Positions 26,055 to 36,795 are shown, counted from the stretch's first letter. The stretch: 63,637 nucleotides of DNA from Rhodococcus sp. CH91 (GCF_022554085.1 NZ_JAKFYR010000010.1:128685-192321); one strand, 5' to 3'. Numbers and translations: made by a program. Notes: a model not told the origin generated them from the sequence alone.

Positions 26055-28238
26055 ATGACAGAACGCGTGCAGGTCGGCGGACTCCAGGTCGCACAGGTTC
26101 TCTACGACTTCGTCAACAACGAGGCCATCCCCGGCAGCGGGGTCGACGCGGACACCTTCTGGACAGGTGCCGACAAGATCATCCACGACCTCGCCCCCCG
26201 CAACCGGGAACTGCTCGCCAAGCGCGACGACCTCCAGGCGCGGATCGACAGCTGGCACCGCGACCGTGCCGGCCGACCCCACGACCCCGCCGCCTACAAG
26301 GCCTTCCTCGAGGAGATCGGCTACCTCGTCCCGGCCCCCGAACCGTTCACCATCGGCACCGAGAACGTCGACACCGAGATCGCCGCCACCGCCGGCCCCC
26401 AGCTCGTCGTGCCCGTCCTCAACGCCCGCTTCGCCCTCAACGCCTCCAACGCACGCTGGGGCTCCCTCTACGACGCCCTCTACGGCACCGACGTCATCCC
26501 CGAAGAAGGCGGCGCCGAGAAGGGCACCGGCTACAACAAGGTCCGCGGCGACAAGGTCATCGCCTGGGCCCGCGACTTCCTCGACAAGGCCGTCCCCCTC
26601 GCCGACGGCTCACACGCCGACTCGACCGGCTACCGCATCGACGGCACCGCCCTGCAGGTCACCCTCGGCGACGGCACCGTCACCGGCCTCGCCGAGCCCG
26701 ACAAGCTCGTCGGCTACCTCGGCGACAAGACCGCGCCCTCCTCGGTGCTGCTGCGCAACAACGGCCTGCACATCGAGATCCAGATCGACCCCGAGTCCCC
26801 CATCGGCAGCACCGACGCCGCCGGCGTCAAGGACGTCGTCCTCGAATCCGCCGTCACCACGATCATGGACTTCGAGGACTCCGTCGCCGCCGTCGACGCC
26901 GACGACAAGGTCATCGGCTACCGCAACTGGCTCGGCCTCAACCGGGGCGATCTGTCCGAGTCCTTCGACAAGGGCGGCAAGACCCTCACCCGCAAGCTGA
27001 ACCCGAACCGCATCTACACCGCCCTCGACGGCAGCGACCTCGAACTGCACGGCCGCTCCCTGCTGTTCGTCCGCAACGTCGGCCACCTCATGACCAACCC
27101 CGCAGTCCTCGACCGCGACGGCAACGAGGTCCCCGAAGGCATCCTCGACGCGCTGATCACCAGCCTGTGCGCCATCCACGGCCTGCACACCGACGAAGCA
27201 CACGGCCCCCTCGCCAACAGCCGCACCGGCTCGATCTACATCGTCAAGCCCAAGCAGCACGGCCCCGAGGAATCCGCCTTCACCACCGAACTGTTCGGTC
27301 GCGTCGAAGAAATCCTCTCCCTGCCCACCAACACCCTCAAGGTCGGCATCATGGACGAGGAGCGACGCACCACCGTCAACCTCGCCGCCTGCATCAAGGA
27401 AGCCGCCGACCGCGTGGTGTTCATCAACACCGGATTCCTCGACCGCACCGGCGACGAGATCCACACCTCCATGGAAGCCGGGCCCGTCGTCCGCAAAGCC
27501 GCCATGAAGCAGCAGCGCTGGATCGCCGCCTACGAGGACTGGAACGTCGACACCGGCCTCGCCTGCGGCCTGCAGGGCAAGGCCCAGATCGGCAAGGGCA
27601 TGTGGGCGATGACCGACCTCATGCGCGACATGGTCGAACAGAAGATCGGCCAGCCCAAAGCCGGCGCCAACACCGCCTGGGTGCCCTCACCCACCGGCGC
27701 CACCCTGCACGCCACCCACTACCACGAGGTCGACGTCTTCGCCGTCCAGGACGAACTGAAGGGCCACACCCGCGCCACCGTCGACGACATCCTCACCATC
27801 CCCCTCGCCGAGAACCCGAACTGGACCGACGAGGAGAAGCGCGAGGAACTAGACAACAACTGCCAATCCATCCTCGGCTACGTCGTCCGGTGGATCGACC
27901 AGGGCGTCGGCTGTTCCAAGGTCCCCGACATCCACGACATCGCCCTCATGGAGGACCGCGCCACCCTGCGCATCTCCAGCCAGCTGCTCGCCAACTGGAT
28001 CCGCCACGGCGTGGTCACCGCCGAGGACGTCGTCGCCTCCCTCGAACGCATGGCCCCGGTCGTCGACCGCCAGAACGACGGTGACCGCGGCTACCGGCCG
28101 CTGGCCCCGAACTTCGACGACAGCATCGCCTTCCAGGCCGCCAAGGAACTCATCCTCGAAGGCACCACGCAGCCCAGCGGCTACACCGAGCCGATCCTGC
28201 ACCGCCGTCGCCGCGAGTACAAGGCCAAGTACGCCTGA
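26055..28238 (+). CDS. glcB: malate synthase G
   Basis: 727 residues, normal for isoform G. It condenses glyoxylate with acetyl-CoA to malate in the glyoxylate shunt, cytosolic and Mg-dependent. ATG at 26055 behind a purine-rich stretch (AAAGAGTGAGGG); the GTG at 26046 is less likely because homologues begin at the same point. It aligns by eye with M. tuberculosis GlcB along its length: [34 protein letters not shown] block, [25 protein letters not shown] and [14 protein letters not shown]. It is flanked by hairpins on both sides, so it is probably monocistronic. Confidence 0.97.
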   Translation: MTERVQVGGLQVAQVLYDFVNNEAIPGSGVDADTFWTGADKIIHDLAPRNRELLAKRDDLQARIDSWHRDRAGRPHDPAAYKAFLEEIGYLVPAPEPFTIGTENVDTEIAATAGPQLVVPVLNARFALNASNARWGSLYDALYGTDVIPEEGGAEKGTGYNKVRGDKVIAWARDFLDKAVPLADGSHADSTGYRIDGTALQVTLGDGTVTGLAEPDKLVGYLGDKTAPSSVLLRNNGLHIEIQIDPESPIGSTDAAGVKDVVLESAVTTIMDFEDSVAAVDADDKVIGYRNWLGLNRGDLSESFDKGGKTLTRKLNPNRIYTALDGSDLELHGRSLLFVRNVGHLMTNPAVLDRDGNEVPEGILDALITSLCAIHGLHTDEAHGPLANSRTGSIYIVKPKQHGPEESAFTTELFGRVEEILSLPTNTLKVGIMDEERRTTVNLAACIKEAADRVVFINTGFLDRTGDEIHTSMEAGPVVRKAAMKQQRWIAAYEDWNVDTGLACGLQGKAQIGKGMWAMTDLMRDMVEQKIGQPKAGANTAWVPSPTGATLHATHYHEVDVFAVQDELKGHTRATVDDILTIPLAENPNWTDEEKREELDNNCQSILGYVVRWIDQGVGCSKVPDIHDIALMEDRATLRISSQLLANWIRHGVVTAEDVVASLERMAPVVDRQNDGDRGYRPLAPNFDDSIAFQAAKELILEGTTQPSGYTEPILHRRRREYKAKYA

Positions 28239-28252
28239 CCGGCACACCCACC

Positions 28253-28283
28253 ACGGGCCCCGATTCCACGGATCGGGGCCCGT
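28253..28283 (+). terminator. terminator of glcB
   Basis: Perfect 12-bp stem (28253-28264 with 28272-28283) around a 7-nt loop, starting 14 bp after the glcB stop. Confidence 0.75.
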
Positions 28284-28378
28284 CCCGTCTCCCGCCCGCC
28301 CGGCGCCCCCGCGGACACCCACCCGCCGCTCACTAGACTCGACCCCCGAACCGACAAACGAAACGAGGCGGACACCAC

Positions 28379-30121
28379 GTGAGCGGGCGACATCGCGGCA
28401 GCGGACGACGAGGGATCAGCACGAGCGTCATCGTGCTCACCGTGAGCGCAGTACTCCTCGTCGTTGCCGTCCTCGGCTGGTTCGGCATCCGCGACCGCAT
28501 CGACGACCAGGCCACCGCCGCCGCCGAAACCTGCGTCGAAGGCGACACCGTCCTGCACATCGCCGCCGACCCCCTCATCGCCCCGGCACTGACCGAACTC
28601 ACCGAAGGCTGGACCGGCGAGGGCCCCCGCGTCATCCGCGACCACTGCGTCACCGCCGACGTCACCGCCGTCGACAGCCTCGCCGCCGCCGACGCACTCG
28701 GTGCCGGACAGTGGGATCCCGCCCTCGGCCCCGAACCCGCACTGTGGGTGCCCGTCGACACCCGCCTGAGCGCCCGTGCCCCGCACGCCGTCGACGGCAC
28801 ACCCCGCTCCCTCGCCACCTCCCCGATCGTCCTCGCCGTCCCCACCGACCTCGGCCGTGCCCTCACGACCGCCACCGTCCGCTGGCAGGACCTGCCCCGG
28901 CTCCAGAACGACCCCGCCGCCATGCGCGCAATCGGACTCGACATCTGGGGCAGCCTCGGACTGGCACTGCCCACCGGCACCGACACCCACGCCACCACCC
29001 TCGCGCTCGAAGCGGTCGCCGCCTCCGTCACCGACAGCGGCATCGGACCGATCACCCTCGAACGGGCAGCCACCCCCGCCGCGATCACCGCCGTGAGCAC
29101 CCTCGCGCTCGGCGCCGACACCCTCGGAGCGGTCGGCACCACCGGCGACACCCTCTCCGCGCTCGGTGCCCGCCCGACCACCGACGCCGCCGTCCACGCC
29201 GTACCCGTCGTCGAACAACAACTGCTCCGCGCCCTGGCCGACGGGCAGATCCGCGGGCTCACCGGACATCTCCCCATCGGTCCCGCACCCGTCGCCGACT
29301 TCCCCGCCGCCGTCGTCGACGCCCCCTGGATCGACGAGACCCTCGCCCGCGCCGCCGCGGAATTCGCCGACTACGCCCGCCGCCCCGAACAAGCCGCCGC
29401 CCTCGCCACACACGGTTTCCGCACCGCCACCACCGACCCGCAGCCCCCCGGCGAACTGCCCCTGCCCCGCATCGACACCGTCCTCGCCCCGGCCGACCCC
29501 ACCGTGGACGACGTGCTCGCCGCGCTGCGTCTCGCCCCCGTCACTCCCCGCAAGATCACCATGGTCGTCGACACCTCCACCTCCATGCGCACCGCCGCCG
29601 GGGACGGCACCCGACTGAGCGCGACCGCCGACGCCGTGCGCGAAGCCATGCGGCGCGCCTCCCTCAACTCCGTGATGGGCATGTACGTCTTCGACGACGA
29701 CACCCCCGCCGGGCACCGCGTAGCGATCATCCGCGACGGCCTCACCGACACCAAGCGCACGGCGCTCTCGACCGTCCTCGACGACATCGATCTCTCCGAG
29801 GACGAACCGGTCTACGCCACCCTCACCGCCGCCTACCGTGACGCCGTCGACAACTACGACCCGATACGACCCAACTCCGTACTCGCCGTGATCGACAGCG
29901 ACGATCCCGACGAAGCAGCCGCCGCCGACCTGCTCGCCGCGATCGACGAACTGTCCACCCCTGAGACCCCGGTACGGATCGACGTGGTGCTCCTCGGCGA
30001 CGACGTCACGGATCCGGCCGCCCTTCGCCGCGCCGCCGACCTCACCGGCGGCACCTTCACCCCTGTCGAGCCCTCCGACGCGTCCGCACTCTCCGAACTC
30101 CTCCGAAAGCTGGCTTCCTGA
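28379..30121 (+). CDS. membrane-anchored von Willebrand factor A protein with a binding-protein-like domain
   Basis: 580 residues, GTG start at 28379. One hydrophobic anchor at about residues 15-37. Residues ~55-340 resemble an extracellular solute-binding fold (VLHIAADPLIAPALTELTEGW). Residues ~395-575 are a vWA domain with the MIDAS motif MVVDTSTSMR, then YVFDDDTPAGHR and SVLAVIDSDDPDE. It is syntenic with mycobacterial Rv1836c, next to glcB. Likely location: outside of the membrane, binding a protein or ligand through Mg2+; the biological role is unknown. The next gene begins 3 bp later. Confidence 0.8.
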   Translation: MSGRHRGSGRRGISTSVIVLTVSAVLLVVAVLGWFGIRDRIDDQATAAAETCVEGDTVLHIAADPLIAPALTELTEGWTGEGPRVIRDHCVTADVTAVDSLAAADALGAGQWDPALGPEPALWVPVDTRLSARAPHAVDGTPRSLATSPIVLAVPTDLGRALTTATVRWQDLPRLQNDPAAMRAIGLDIWGSLGLALPTGTDTHATTLALEAVAASVTDSGIGPITLERAATPAAITAVSTLALGADTLGAVGTTGDTLSALGARPTTDAAVHAVPVVEQQLLRALADGQIRGLTGHLPIGPAPVADFPAAVVDAPWIDETLARAAAEFADYARRPEQAAALATHGFRTATTDPQPPGELPLPRIDTVLAPADPTVDDVLAALRLAPVTPRKITMVVDTSTSMRTAAGDGTRLSATADAVREAMRRASLNSVMGMYVFDDDTPAGHRVAIIRDGLTDTKRTALSTVLDDIDLSEDEPVYATLTAAYRDAVDNYDPIRPNSVLAVIDSDDPDEAAAADLLAAIDELSTPETPVRIDVVLLGDDVTDPAALRRAADLTGGTFTPVEPSDASALSELLRKLAS

Positions 30122-30123
30122 CC

Positions 30124-31284
30124 GTGGTCCGACTGCTCGTCATGGGGGTCTTCTTCGCCCTCGTCACCTACCTGCTGCATCGACGACTCGTCCGGGCCCC
30201 CGGACTGTCCCGCCGCGCCGCCCTCGCCGCCGACCTCGCTCTCGTCGGGATGCTCCTGCTCACGCTCGGCGCCGCCGAGGTGGGGACGGTGCTCGATCCC
30301 GCCTGGGCGCGTCCCATCGGTTATCTCGGCTGGGCCTGGCTCGCCGTGGTGCTCTATCTGGCACTCGGCCTCCTGCTGATCGGGGTGGGCCTGCTGATCG
30401 CACGACTGACCCGCCGCGTCCGTCGCCGCACCACCGACAGCGGCATCCCCGCCCCCGCACCGTCACGACGAGGTCTGCGCATTGCGACCGCCGTGCTGGT
30501 CGTGGCGGCACTCGGCGCCGTCGGCTACGGCACGGTCGAAGCGAACCGGCCCCACGTCGTCACCGTCCCCGTCGCCCTGCAGGATCTTCCCGACGGTTTC
30601 GAGGGAACCCGCGTCGCCCTGATCACCGACCTGCATGTCGGGCCCGCGCGCGGCGCCGACTTCGTGCAGCACGTCGTCGATCTCGTCGCCGAACAGCAAC
30701 CCGATCTCGTCGTGCTCGGCGGCGACCTCGCCGACGGCACCGTCGCCCTCGTCGGATCCGACCTCGAACCGCTCCGGCAGTTGCAGGCCCCGCTCGGGGT
30801 GTACGGGGTCAGCGGCAATCACGAGTACTACTCCGACGACGCGGAGTCCTGGCTCGACCATTGGGAGACGCTCGGTGTGCGCGCCCTGCGCAACGAACAC
30901 GTCCTGCTCGAACGCGAGGGTGACGTGCTCGCGCTCGCCGGCGTGCACGACTACACCGCCACCGAACCTCACCATCCCGACCTGCCGGCAGCCCTCGACG
31001 GCATCGCGGACGGTATCCCTGTCGTCCTCGCCGCGCATCAGCCCCGCCATCTGGACGAAGCCCGCGAACTCGGCGTGGACCTGCAACTGTCCGGCCACAC
31101 TCACGGTGGTCAGATGTGGCCGCTGCGGCCGTTCGTCTCCCTCGCCAACCCCACCGTCACCGGCCTCGACCGGTTCGGCGACACCCAGATCTACACCTCG
31201 CAAGGCACCGGCGCCTGGGGTCCGCCGGTGCGAGTGGGCACACCGCCCGAGATCTCGATCCTCGAACTGACCGCAGCGAACTGA
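30124..31284 (+). CDS. membrane-bound calcineurin-like metallophosphoesterase
   Basis: 386 residues, GTG start 2 bp after the previous stop. Four hydrophobic segments occupy the first ~150 residues, then a metallophosphoesterase domain facing the outside. The metal-ligand motifs are ALITDLHVG, VVLGGDLADG, GVSGNHEYY, LAAHQPRH and LQLSGHTHGGQM. The order is that of the YkuE/YaeI subgroup, which acts on phospholipid-like or UDP-linked substrates. The C-terminus IYTSQGTGAWGPPVRVG also fits this group. Co-transcription with the vWA protein suggests a shared envelope function. Confidence 0.88.
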   Translation: MVRLLVMGVFFALVTYLLHRRLVRAPGLSRRAALAADLALVGMLLLTLGAAEVGTVLDPAWARPIGYLGWAWLAVVLYLALGLLLIGVGLLIARLTRRVRRRTTDSGIPAPAPSRRGLRIATAVLVVAALGAVGYGTVEANRPHVVTVPVALQDLPDGFEGTRVALITDLHVGPARGADFVQHVVDLVAEQQPDLVVLGGDLADGTVALVGSDLEPLRQLQAPLGVYGVSGNHEYYSDDAESWLDHWETLGVRALRNEHVLLEREGDVLALAGVHDYTATEPHHPDLPAALDGIADGIPVVLAAHQPRHLDEARELGVDLQLSGHTHGGQMWPLRPFVSLANPTVTGLDRFGDTQIYTSQGTGAWGPPVRVGTPPEISILELTAAN

Positions 31285-31346
31285 CCTCGTTCTCGGTGTA
31301 ATTCGTGAGGTGTGTGCTCGACGGGCGAATATTCTAGAATTTCACG

Positions 31347-31411
31347 GTTTCCGTATGGTGCGGATTCAGAAAGATCGGTAAGAGGGCCGGCGGGTATCCC
31401 GCCGGCCTTCC
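31347..31411 (+). ncRNA. candidate small RNA between convergent genes
   Basis: A TAGAAT -10-like hexamer at 31335-31340, identical to those used upstream of blaI and the CNNM leader, lies 6-7 bp before this stretch, which ends in a strong hairpin plus TTCCCC. It could give a ~65-nt transcript. The -35 region is poor and the same hairpin serves as terminator for neighbours, so this is speculative. Confidence 0.2.
31385..31407. terminator. bidirectional terminator between convergent genes
   Basis: GGCCGGCGGG pairs perfectly with CCCGCCGGCC around a TAT loop. It ends the rightward phosphoesterase operon; on the other strand it starts 9 bp past the gcvP stop codon. Confidence 0.8.
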
Positions 31412-31415
31412 CCTG

Positions 31416-34271
31416 TCAGCTGCTGTAGGCCGCCAGCGGCGGGCACGAGCACACCAGATTCCGGTCCCCGTGCGCACCGTCGATCCGCCGCACCGCCGGC
31501 CACACCTTGGCCCGCCCCTTCCCTATCGGGAACACGGCGACCTCACGCGAATACGGATGGTTCCACTCCCCCACCAGGCATTCCGCAGTGTGCGGAGCTC
31601 CACGCAGCGGGTTGTCGTCCACGGGCCACTCCCCTGCCCCGACCCGATCGATCTCGCCCCGAATGGAGATCATCGCGTCGATGAACGCGTCCAGTTCGGC
31701 GAGATCCTCGCTCTCGGTCGGCTCGACCATGAGCGTGCCGGCCACCGGGAAACTCATCGTCGGCGCGTGGAAGCCGTAATCGGCCAGACGCTTGGCGACA
31801 TCGTCCACGGTCACCCCGGTCGCCTTCGTGATCGGACGCAGATCGAGGATGCACTCGTGCGCGACCATGCCGTTCTCCCCGGTGAACAGCACCGGGAAGT
31901 ACTCGTCGAGACGACGGGCGATGTAGTTGGCCGACGCGATCGCCGTCAACGACGCACGCCGCAGTCCCTCGGCACCCATCAGCCTGATGTACGCCCAGGT
32001 GATCGGCAGGATCGACGCCGATCCGAAAGGCGCGGCCGAGACCGGCCCGGCTCCCCCGAGGCCCGGCTCGGCCGGATGGCCCGGCAGGTACGGCGCCAGA
32101 TGCGACCGGACACCGATCGGTCCGACACCCGGACCACCGCCGCCGTGCGGGATACAGAACGTCTTGTGCAGATTGAGGTGGCTCACATCGCCGCCGAACT
32201 TGCCCGGTCGCGCCAGCCCCACGAGAGCGTTCAGATTGGCGCCGTCGATGTACACCTGGCCACCGGCATCGTGCACGGCACCGCAGATCTCGGCGATGTC
32301 GTCTTCGTAGACGCCGTGCGTCGACGGGTAGGTGATCATGATCGCGGCCAGACGCGCACCGTGATCGGCGATCTTGGCGCGCAGATCGTCGAGATCGACG
32401 TCTCCGTTCGCTCGGCACGCAACCACCTCGACGCGCATTCCCGCCATCACGGCGGACGCGGCATTGGTGCCGTGTGCGCTCGACGGGATCAGACAGATGT
32501 CCCGCTCGGTGTCGCCGCGGTCGAGATGGTAGTGACGGATGGCCAGCAGTCCGGCGTACTCCCCCTGGCTGCCGGCATTGGGCTGCAGGCTCACCGCGTC
32601 GTAACCGGTCACCGCGGCGAGCCAGCCCTCCAGATCCGCGATGAGACGCCGGATCCCGGCCGTACGGTCCGCCGGTGCGAAAGGATGCAGCCCCGCGAAC
32701 TCCGGCCAGGTGATGGCCTCCATCTCCACCGCGGCATTGAGCTTCATGGTGCACGAACCGAGAGGGATCATCGTCCGGTCCAGCGCGAGGTCCTTGTCGG
32801 AAAGACGACGCAGATACCGCATCATCGCGGTCTCGGTGCGGTAGCGGGTGAACGCCTCGTGCTGCAGGAACTCACTCGTGCGGGTCAGCGCCTGCGGAAG
32901 CGCCGTCGTGTCCTCGAACCGTCCGCCCTGTTCGGCACCGAAAGCTCCCAGCACCGCGTCGATGTGCGCGACGGTCGTGACCTCGTCGCACGAGATCGAC
33001 ACGTGGTCGGCGTCGACCCGATACAGGTCGATACCGGCCTGCCGCGCGGCGGCGAGAACGTCGTCGGCGCGGCCGGGGACACGGGCGACGACGGTGTCGA
33101 AGAACTCGTCGTGGACCACCTGTACGCCCGCGCTGCGCAGACCCGCGGCGAGTCGCTGCGCGTGCCCGGCGACCCGCCGGGCGATCGCCGTCAGGCCCTC
33201 GGCGCCGTGATACGAGGCGTACATCGCGGCGAGGACCGCGAGCAGCACCTGCGCTGTGCAGATGTTGCTCGTCGCCTTCTCCCGGCGGATGTGCTGTTCG
33301 CGGGTCTGCAGCGCGAGGCGGTAGGCCGGGTTGCCGTCCGCGTCCACCGACACGCCCACCAGACGCCCGGGAAGGGTCCGGGTGTGGGCGGTGCCGACCG
33401 CGAGGTAACCGGCGTGCGGACCGCCGAAGCCCATCGGCACACCGAAACGCTGAGTGGTGCCGAAGCAGGCGTCGGCTCCCTGTTCGCCGGGCGGGGTGAG
33501 GAGGGTCATCGCCAGCAGATCGGCGCCGACGGCCACGAGCGCACCCCGTTCGTGGGCGGCCGCGATGATCGGCGCCGCATCGACGATCCGGCCGGACGCT
33601 CCCGGGACCTGGAAGATCACCCCGAAGAACTCGCCGTCGGGCAGTCCGTCCGCGGCCAGATCGGCGGTGACGATCTCGATGCCGAGCGGTTCGGCGCGGG
33701 TGGCCAGCACCGCTGCGGTCTGCTCGAACAGGTCGACGTCGACGGCGAGCCGCGGGCTCGTGCAGGAGCGGTTCGCGCGCCGCAGCAGGGTCATGGCCTC
33801 GGCGGCGGCCGTGGCCTCGTCGAGCATCGACGAGTTGGCGATCTCCATCCCGGTCAGGTCGGCGATCATGGTCTGGAAGTTCAGCAGCGCTTCGAGACGC
33901 CCCTGGCTGATCTCCGGCTGGTACGGCGTATAAGCGGTGTACCAGGCGGGATTCTCGATGATGTTGCGCAACAGCACGGGGGGCGTGAGCGTGTCGTAGT
34001 AGCCGTGGCCGATCATCGACGTCGCGACCGTGTTCTCGGAGGCCAGGGCCTTCAGTTCAGCGAGCACCTCGTGCTCGGATCGCGGGGGGTCGAGCACGTC
34101 GAGTCCGGTCGGACACTCTCCGGTGCGCTCGTCGAGGATGGAGGCGGGCACTGCGGCCGAGGCGAGAGCATCGAGCGAATCGACCCCGACGACATCGAGG
34201 ATCCGGCTCAGGCCGGTCCGGTCGGGGCCGATGTGACGGTCGGCGAAATTCGAGGTGAGGGCATCTGTCAT
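31416..34271 (-). CDS. gcvP: glycine dehydrogenase (decarboxylating), P-protein
   Basis: 951 residues, full-length fused P-protein. It decarboxylates glycine with pyridoxal phosphate and passes aminomethyl to the lipoyl group of GcvH. The ATG at 34271 is supported by the family start ([19 protein letters not shown]) and by the riboswitch ending upstream; the frame continuing to 34418 crosses the aptamer. The cofactor lysine is in [20 protein letters not shown], and the Gly-rich loop is intact. It is controlled by the tandem glycine riboswitch. gcvH lies 3 kb away on the same strand; gcvT and lpd are not in the window. Confidence 0.96.
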   Translation of the reverse strand: MTDALTSNFADRHIGPDRTGLSRILDVVGVDSLDALASAAVPASILDERTGECPTGLDVLDPPRSEHEVLAELKALASENTVATSMIGHGYYDTLTPPVLLRNIIENPAWYTAYTPYQPEISQGRLEALLNFQTMIADLTGMEIANSSMLDEATAAAEAMTLLRRANRSCTSPRLAVDVDLFEQTAAVLATRAEPLGIEIVTADLAADGLPDGEFFGVIFQVPGASGRIVDAAPIIAAAHERGALVAVGADLLAMTLLTPPGEQGADACFGTTQRFGVPMGFGGPHAGYLAVGTAHTRTLPGRLVGVSVDADGNPAYRLALQTREQHIRREKATSNICTAQVLLAVLAAMYASYHGAEGLTAIARRVAGHAQRLAAGLRSAGVQVVHDEFFDTVVARVPGRADDVLAAARQAGIDLYRVDADHVSISCDEVTTVAHIDAVLGAFGAEQGGRFEDTTALPQALTRTSEFLQHEAFTRYRTETAMMRYLRRLSDKDLALDRTMIPLGSCTMKLNAAVEMEAITWPEFAGLHPFAPADRTAGIRRLIADLEGWLAAVTGYDAVSLQPNAGSQGEYAGLLAIRHYHLDRGDTERDICLIPSSAHGTNAASAVMAGMRVEVVACRANGDVDLDDLRAKIADHGARLAAIMITYPSTHGVYEDDIAEICGAVHDAGGQVYIDGANLNALVGLARPGKFGGDVSHLNLHKTFCIPHGGGGPGVGPIGVRSHLAPYLPGHPAEPGLGGAGPVSAAPFGSASILPITWAYIRLMGAEGLRRASLTAIASANYIARRLDEYFPVLFTGENGMVAHECILDLRPITKATGVTVDDVAKRLADYGFHAPTMSFPVAGTLMVEPTESEDLAELDAFIDAMISIRGEIDRVGAGEWPVDDNPLRGAPHTAECLVGEWNHPYSREVAVFPIGKGRAKVWPAVRRIDGAHGDRNLVCSCPPLAAYSS

Positions 34272-34360
34272 CGCAGCTCCCGGGCTGGTCGGCGAGGTCC
34301 ACCTCCGTGCGCGGTCGCACGGTGGGGTTCCTCCCCCTCTGTCGTGAGCTCGCGAGGCGA

Positions 34361-34520
34361 GCGCCTGAGAGATTCGGCCGGCCAGAGCCTTTCCCCGTGG
34401 GCGGGCGGGTACTCCCACCGCTTTCCAGAGACGTCGGAGCTCACGCGGTCCTGGTGCCTGAGAGATTGACGGGGAGGTGCTGCTCCTTCGGCGCCCGGCT
34501 CGGTGACCGGAACTCTCCCG
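34361..34520 (-). promoter_or_regulatory. tandem glycine riboswitch
   Basis: Read on the - strand it begins GGGAGAGTTCCGG, then GCGCCGAAGGAGC, and ends its first aptamer with AATCTCTCAGGCACC. A second aptamer runs through CGTCTCTGGAAAG to AATCTCTCAGGCGC. These are the conserved cores of the two-aptamer glycine riboswitch. It lies 90 bp upstream of gcvP and should turn expression on when glycine is abundant. Confidence 0.95.
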
Positions 34521-34601
34521 CGTGATGGCGACGCGATACCGAGTCTAGATCACGTCGCTGTGATGTACGTACCTCGGTTGCGCAGGAACCGGGAGCGAAA
34601 T

Positions 34602-35228
34602 TCAGCCGATTCGGCGATTGATGCGTTCACGGCGGCGGGACGCGAGCTCGTCCTCGGGGCGTTCCTCGACACCACCGCCGTCGGCGCGTTCCGCGGGGAA
34701 GTCGGCGATACTGCCGGTGAGCTCACGCATCGCTCCGCTCACCGCGATGCCGAAGACGCCCTGCCCGCCCTGGAGGAGATCGACGACCTCTTCGGGCGAT
34801 GTGCACTCGTAGACGGTCGTGCCGTCGGAGAAGAGAGTGATCTTCGCGAGGTCGCCCACGCCGCGACTGCGGAGGTGGTCGACCGCGACCCGGATGTTCT
34901 GCAGCGAGACACCGGTATCGAGCAGCCGCTTGACGATCTTGAGGACCAGGATGTCCTTGAACGAGTACAGGCGCTGGCTACCGGAACCGGCTGCGCTGCG
35001 AATCGACGGGACCACCAGGTTCGTGCGCGCCCAGTAGTCGAGCTGCCGGTAGCTGATCCCCGCGATCTGACATGCGATGGGCACGCGGTAGCCGACGAGT
35101 TCGTCCGGCACCGAGTTGTCCGGAAACAGACCCGGCTGGATCTCGTCGGTCTCGGTCGTCCGCGGCGACGAATTCGAGCGATCGCCGGAATCGACGCCGT
35201 CTGGCTGTCCCTTCGTCCGATCTCGCAC
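34602..35228 (-). CDS. MerR-family regulator (Rv1830-like)
   Basis: 208 residues. GTG at 35228 with AGAGGGAG seven nt upstream; a longer frame to 35300 lacks this. The MerR helix-turn-helix (GYRVPIACQIAGISYRQLDYWART) is followed by SAAGSGSQRLYSFKDILVLKIVKRLLDTGVSL, nearly identical to mycobacterial Rv1830. The C-terminal half has a ligand-like domain (TLFSDGTTVYECTSPEEVVDLLQGG) without the Cys metal site of classical MerR. Rv1830 has been linked to growth and division control in mycobacteria. The ~240 bp upstream, to the next gene, shows nothing recognisable. Confidence 0.88.
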   Translation of the reverse strand: MRDRTKGQPDGVDSGDRSNSSPRTTETDEIQPGLFPDNSVPDELVGYRVPIACQIAGISYRQLDYWARTNLVVPSIRSAAGSGSQRLYSFKDILVLKIVKRLLDTGVSLQNIRVAVDHLRSRGVGDLAKITLFSDGTTVYECTSPEEVVDLLQGGQGVFGIAVSGAMRELTGSIADFPAERADGGGVEERPEDELASRRRERINRRIG

Positions 35229-35468
35229 TACTGACTCCCTCTCGCGCGCCCAGTTCTGCCTCGCAACGATCGATGGGCGGACCCCACCACATCCGATCAT
35301 CGAGCGCTCCCAGGCTCACCGAGTCATCCCTTGCGGATCAACTCAGCGTACGCTCCGGTGCTGGGCGCTGGGCTGCAACACGCCGACCGGAAGGGCAACG
35401 TTCGACACTACTCCCGCTACGGCCTACGCGCGCGTCCAACGCTCGTCGCCGTACGGACCGGACGGTGT

Positions 35469-35942
35469 TCAGCCGTCCGTCGCCTTGAAATCGTCGGGCG
35501 ATACGGAATCGAGGAACTCCTTGAACTTCTCGACCTCGTCTTCTCGTTCGTCCGGCATGACAAGTCCCGCCTCGGTGAGCACCGGTTCCTCGACGAAGAC
35601 CGGCGCGCCGATGCGCAAGGCTACAGCCACCCCGTCGGACGGACGGCACGACACGCGCATCCCCCCGTCGAACACCAGATCGGCATAGAAGGTTCCCTCC
35701 CGCAGGTCGACGATGCGCACTTCGCGCAGCGCATGACCGAACGCCTCGAGAAGGTTCTTGATCAGATCGTGGGTGAGCGGCCTCGCCGGCTCGATCCCCT
35801 GCTGTTCGAGGGCGATCGCGGTCGCTTCGTTCTGACCGATCCAGATCGGCAGGTAGCGATCCCCGTCGGCCTCACGCAGCAGCAGGACAGGCTGGTTCTG
35901 CGGCTGCTCGATACGAATCCCTACTATCCGCATCTCGCTCAT
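35469..35942 (-). CDS. bifunctional nuclease-domain protein (DUF151, Rv1829-like)
   Basis: 157 residues from the ATG at 35942. The BFN/DUF151 fold covers residues ~1-130: LLLREADGDRYLPIWIGQNEATAIALEQQG, then PLTHDLIKNLLEAFG and FYADLVFDGGMRVSCRPSDGVAVALR. An acidic tail ends it. Some family members show DNase/RNase activity; the function in actinobacteria is not settled. It lies between the two MerR regulators, as in mycobacteria. Confidence 0.88.
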   Translation of the reverse strand: MSEMRIVGIRIEQPQNQPVLLLREADGDRYLPIWIGQNEATAIALEQQGIEPARPLTHDLIKNLLEAFGHALREVRIVDLREGTFYADLVFDGGMRVSCRPSDGVAVALRIGAPVFVEEPVLTEAGLVMPDEREDEVEKFKEFLDSVSPDDFKATDG

Positions 35943-36002
35943 CGCGATGCCTCCGTCCTGCTGCTCGTCCGTGGTGCACCACCCGACAGGTACTGCCTGG
36001 AA

Positions 36003-36008
36003 TTCTAG
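36003..36008 (-). promoter_or_regulatory. -10 element upstream of the DUF151 gene
   Basis: TAGAAT on the - strand, about 60 bp before the start codon at 35942. It matches the other -10 elements noted in this window. No convincing -35 is seen. Confidence 0.3.
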
Positions 36009-36057
36009 TGTCCTCCAGCGCATCCGTCAGGTGCCGTCCGTCACCGGCCGGCTTCCG

Positions 36058-36795
36058 TCAGCGGTCGAGTGCTCCCTGCACCGCCGCTTTCACCAAACAG
36101 GTGTGCAAGGTCAACGACAACGCCGCCAGCTCGCGCACCATTTCCTCGGCCCGTTGCCGCGCGCCCGCATCGCGTCCCTTCGCGATCGGACCGGCGATCT
36201 GGGCGACGAGTGAGGCCTCGCGGTCGGCGGCGAGCTTGAACGCCCGCAGATGCCGAACCTCGAGACCGAACTCCGCCATCGCCTTGGCCGTGCGGGCGAG
36301 CAGCACCGCGTCCTCGTCGAAGAAGCCCGCCGGGCCGGGCGTGAGAAGCCCGGCGCCGACCAGCTCCGTGAGGAAGGCCGCGTCGATTCCGGCCCGGCTG
36401 CACAGATCCTCACGGCTCACCCGGATCTCGCGGTCGCTGCGCAGATCCTCCGGGGAGACCTCGCCGCGGGCGACCGCCAGGGGGCGCGGCCGGGAGATCC
36501 GGGTCTCGACCGAGCCCACCGTGGCGGCACCCCGGTCGATCGCCTCGAGCTGTTCCTTGATCACCTTGAGCGGAAGGTACTGGTCGCGCTGGGCGGTCAG
36601 TACGTACCGCAGACGCTCGCAGTCGGCGACGGAGAAACGTCGATAACCCGACGGCGTGCGTTCCGGGCTGATCAATCCCTCGGCTTCGAGGAAGCGGATC
36701 TTCGAGATCGTCACGTCCGGGAACTCGGGACGCAGACGGTCGAGCACCGACCCGATCGACATTCCGGCCGGCGCCGGCTGACGGGCCGCGGTCAT
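36058..36795 (-). CDS. MerR-family regulator (Rv1828-like)
   Basis: 245 residues. ATG at 36795 shares a base with the garA stop (TGATG), so translation is coupled. Helix-turn-helix with MSIGSVLDRLRPEFPDVTISKIRFLE-type start and SGYRRFSVADCERLRYVL wing, followed by a coiled linker (QRDQYLPLKVIKEQLEAI). The C-terminal half holds a second regulatory domain (EDLCSRAGIDAAFLTELVGAGLL...) instead of the classical MerR effector domain. It is the orthologue by position and pattern of M. tuberculosis Rv1828. Confidence 0.88.
   Translation of the reverse strand: MTAARQPAPAGMSIGSVLDRLRPEFPDVTISKIRFLEAEGLISPERTPSGYRRFSVADCERLRYVLTAQRDQYLPLKVIKEQLEAIDRGAATVGSVETRISRPRPLAVARGEVSPEDLRSDREIRVSREDLCSRAGIDAAFLTELVGAGLLTPGPAGFFDEDAVLLARTAKAMAEFGLEVRHLRAFKLAADREASLVAQIAGPIAKGRDAGARQRAEEMVRELAALSLTLHTCLVKAAVQGALDR

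Noticed and set aside
31470-34469. 999-codon open frame on the + strand opposite gcvP
   Set aside because: High-GC shadow of gcvP: it also runs across the glycine riboswitch, is rich in Arg/Gly/His without any domain, and has no ribosome-binding site.
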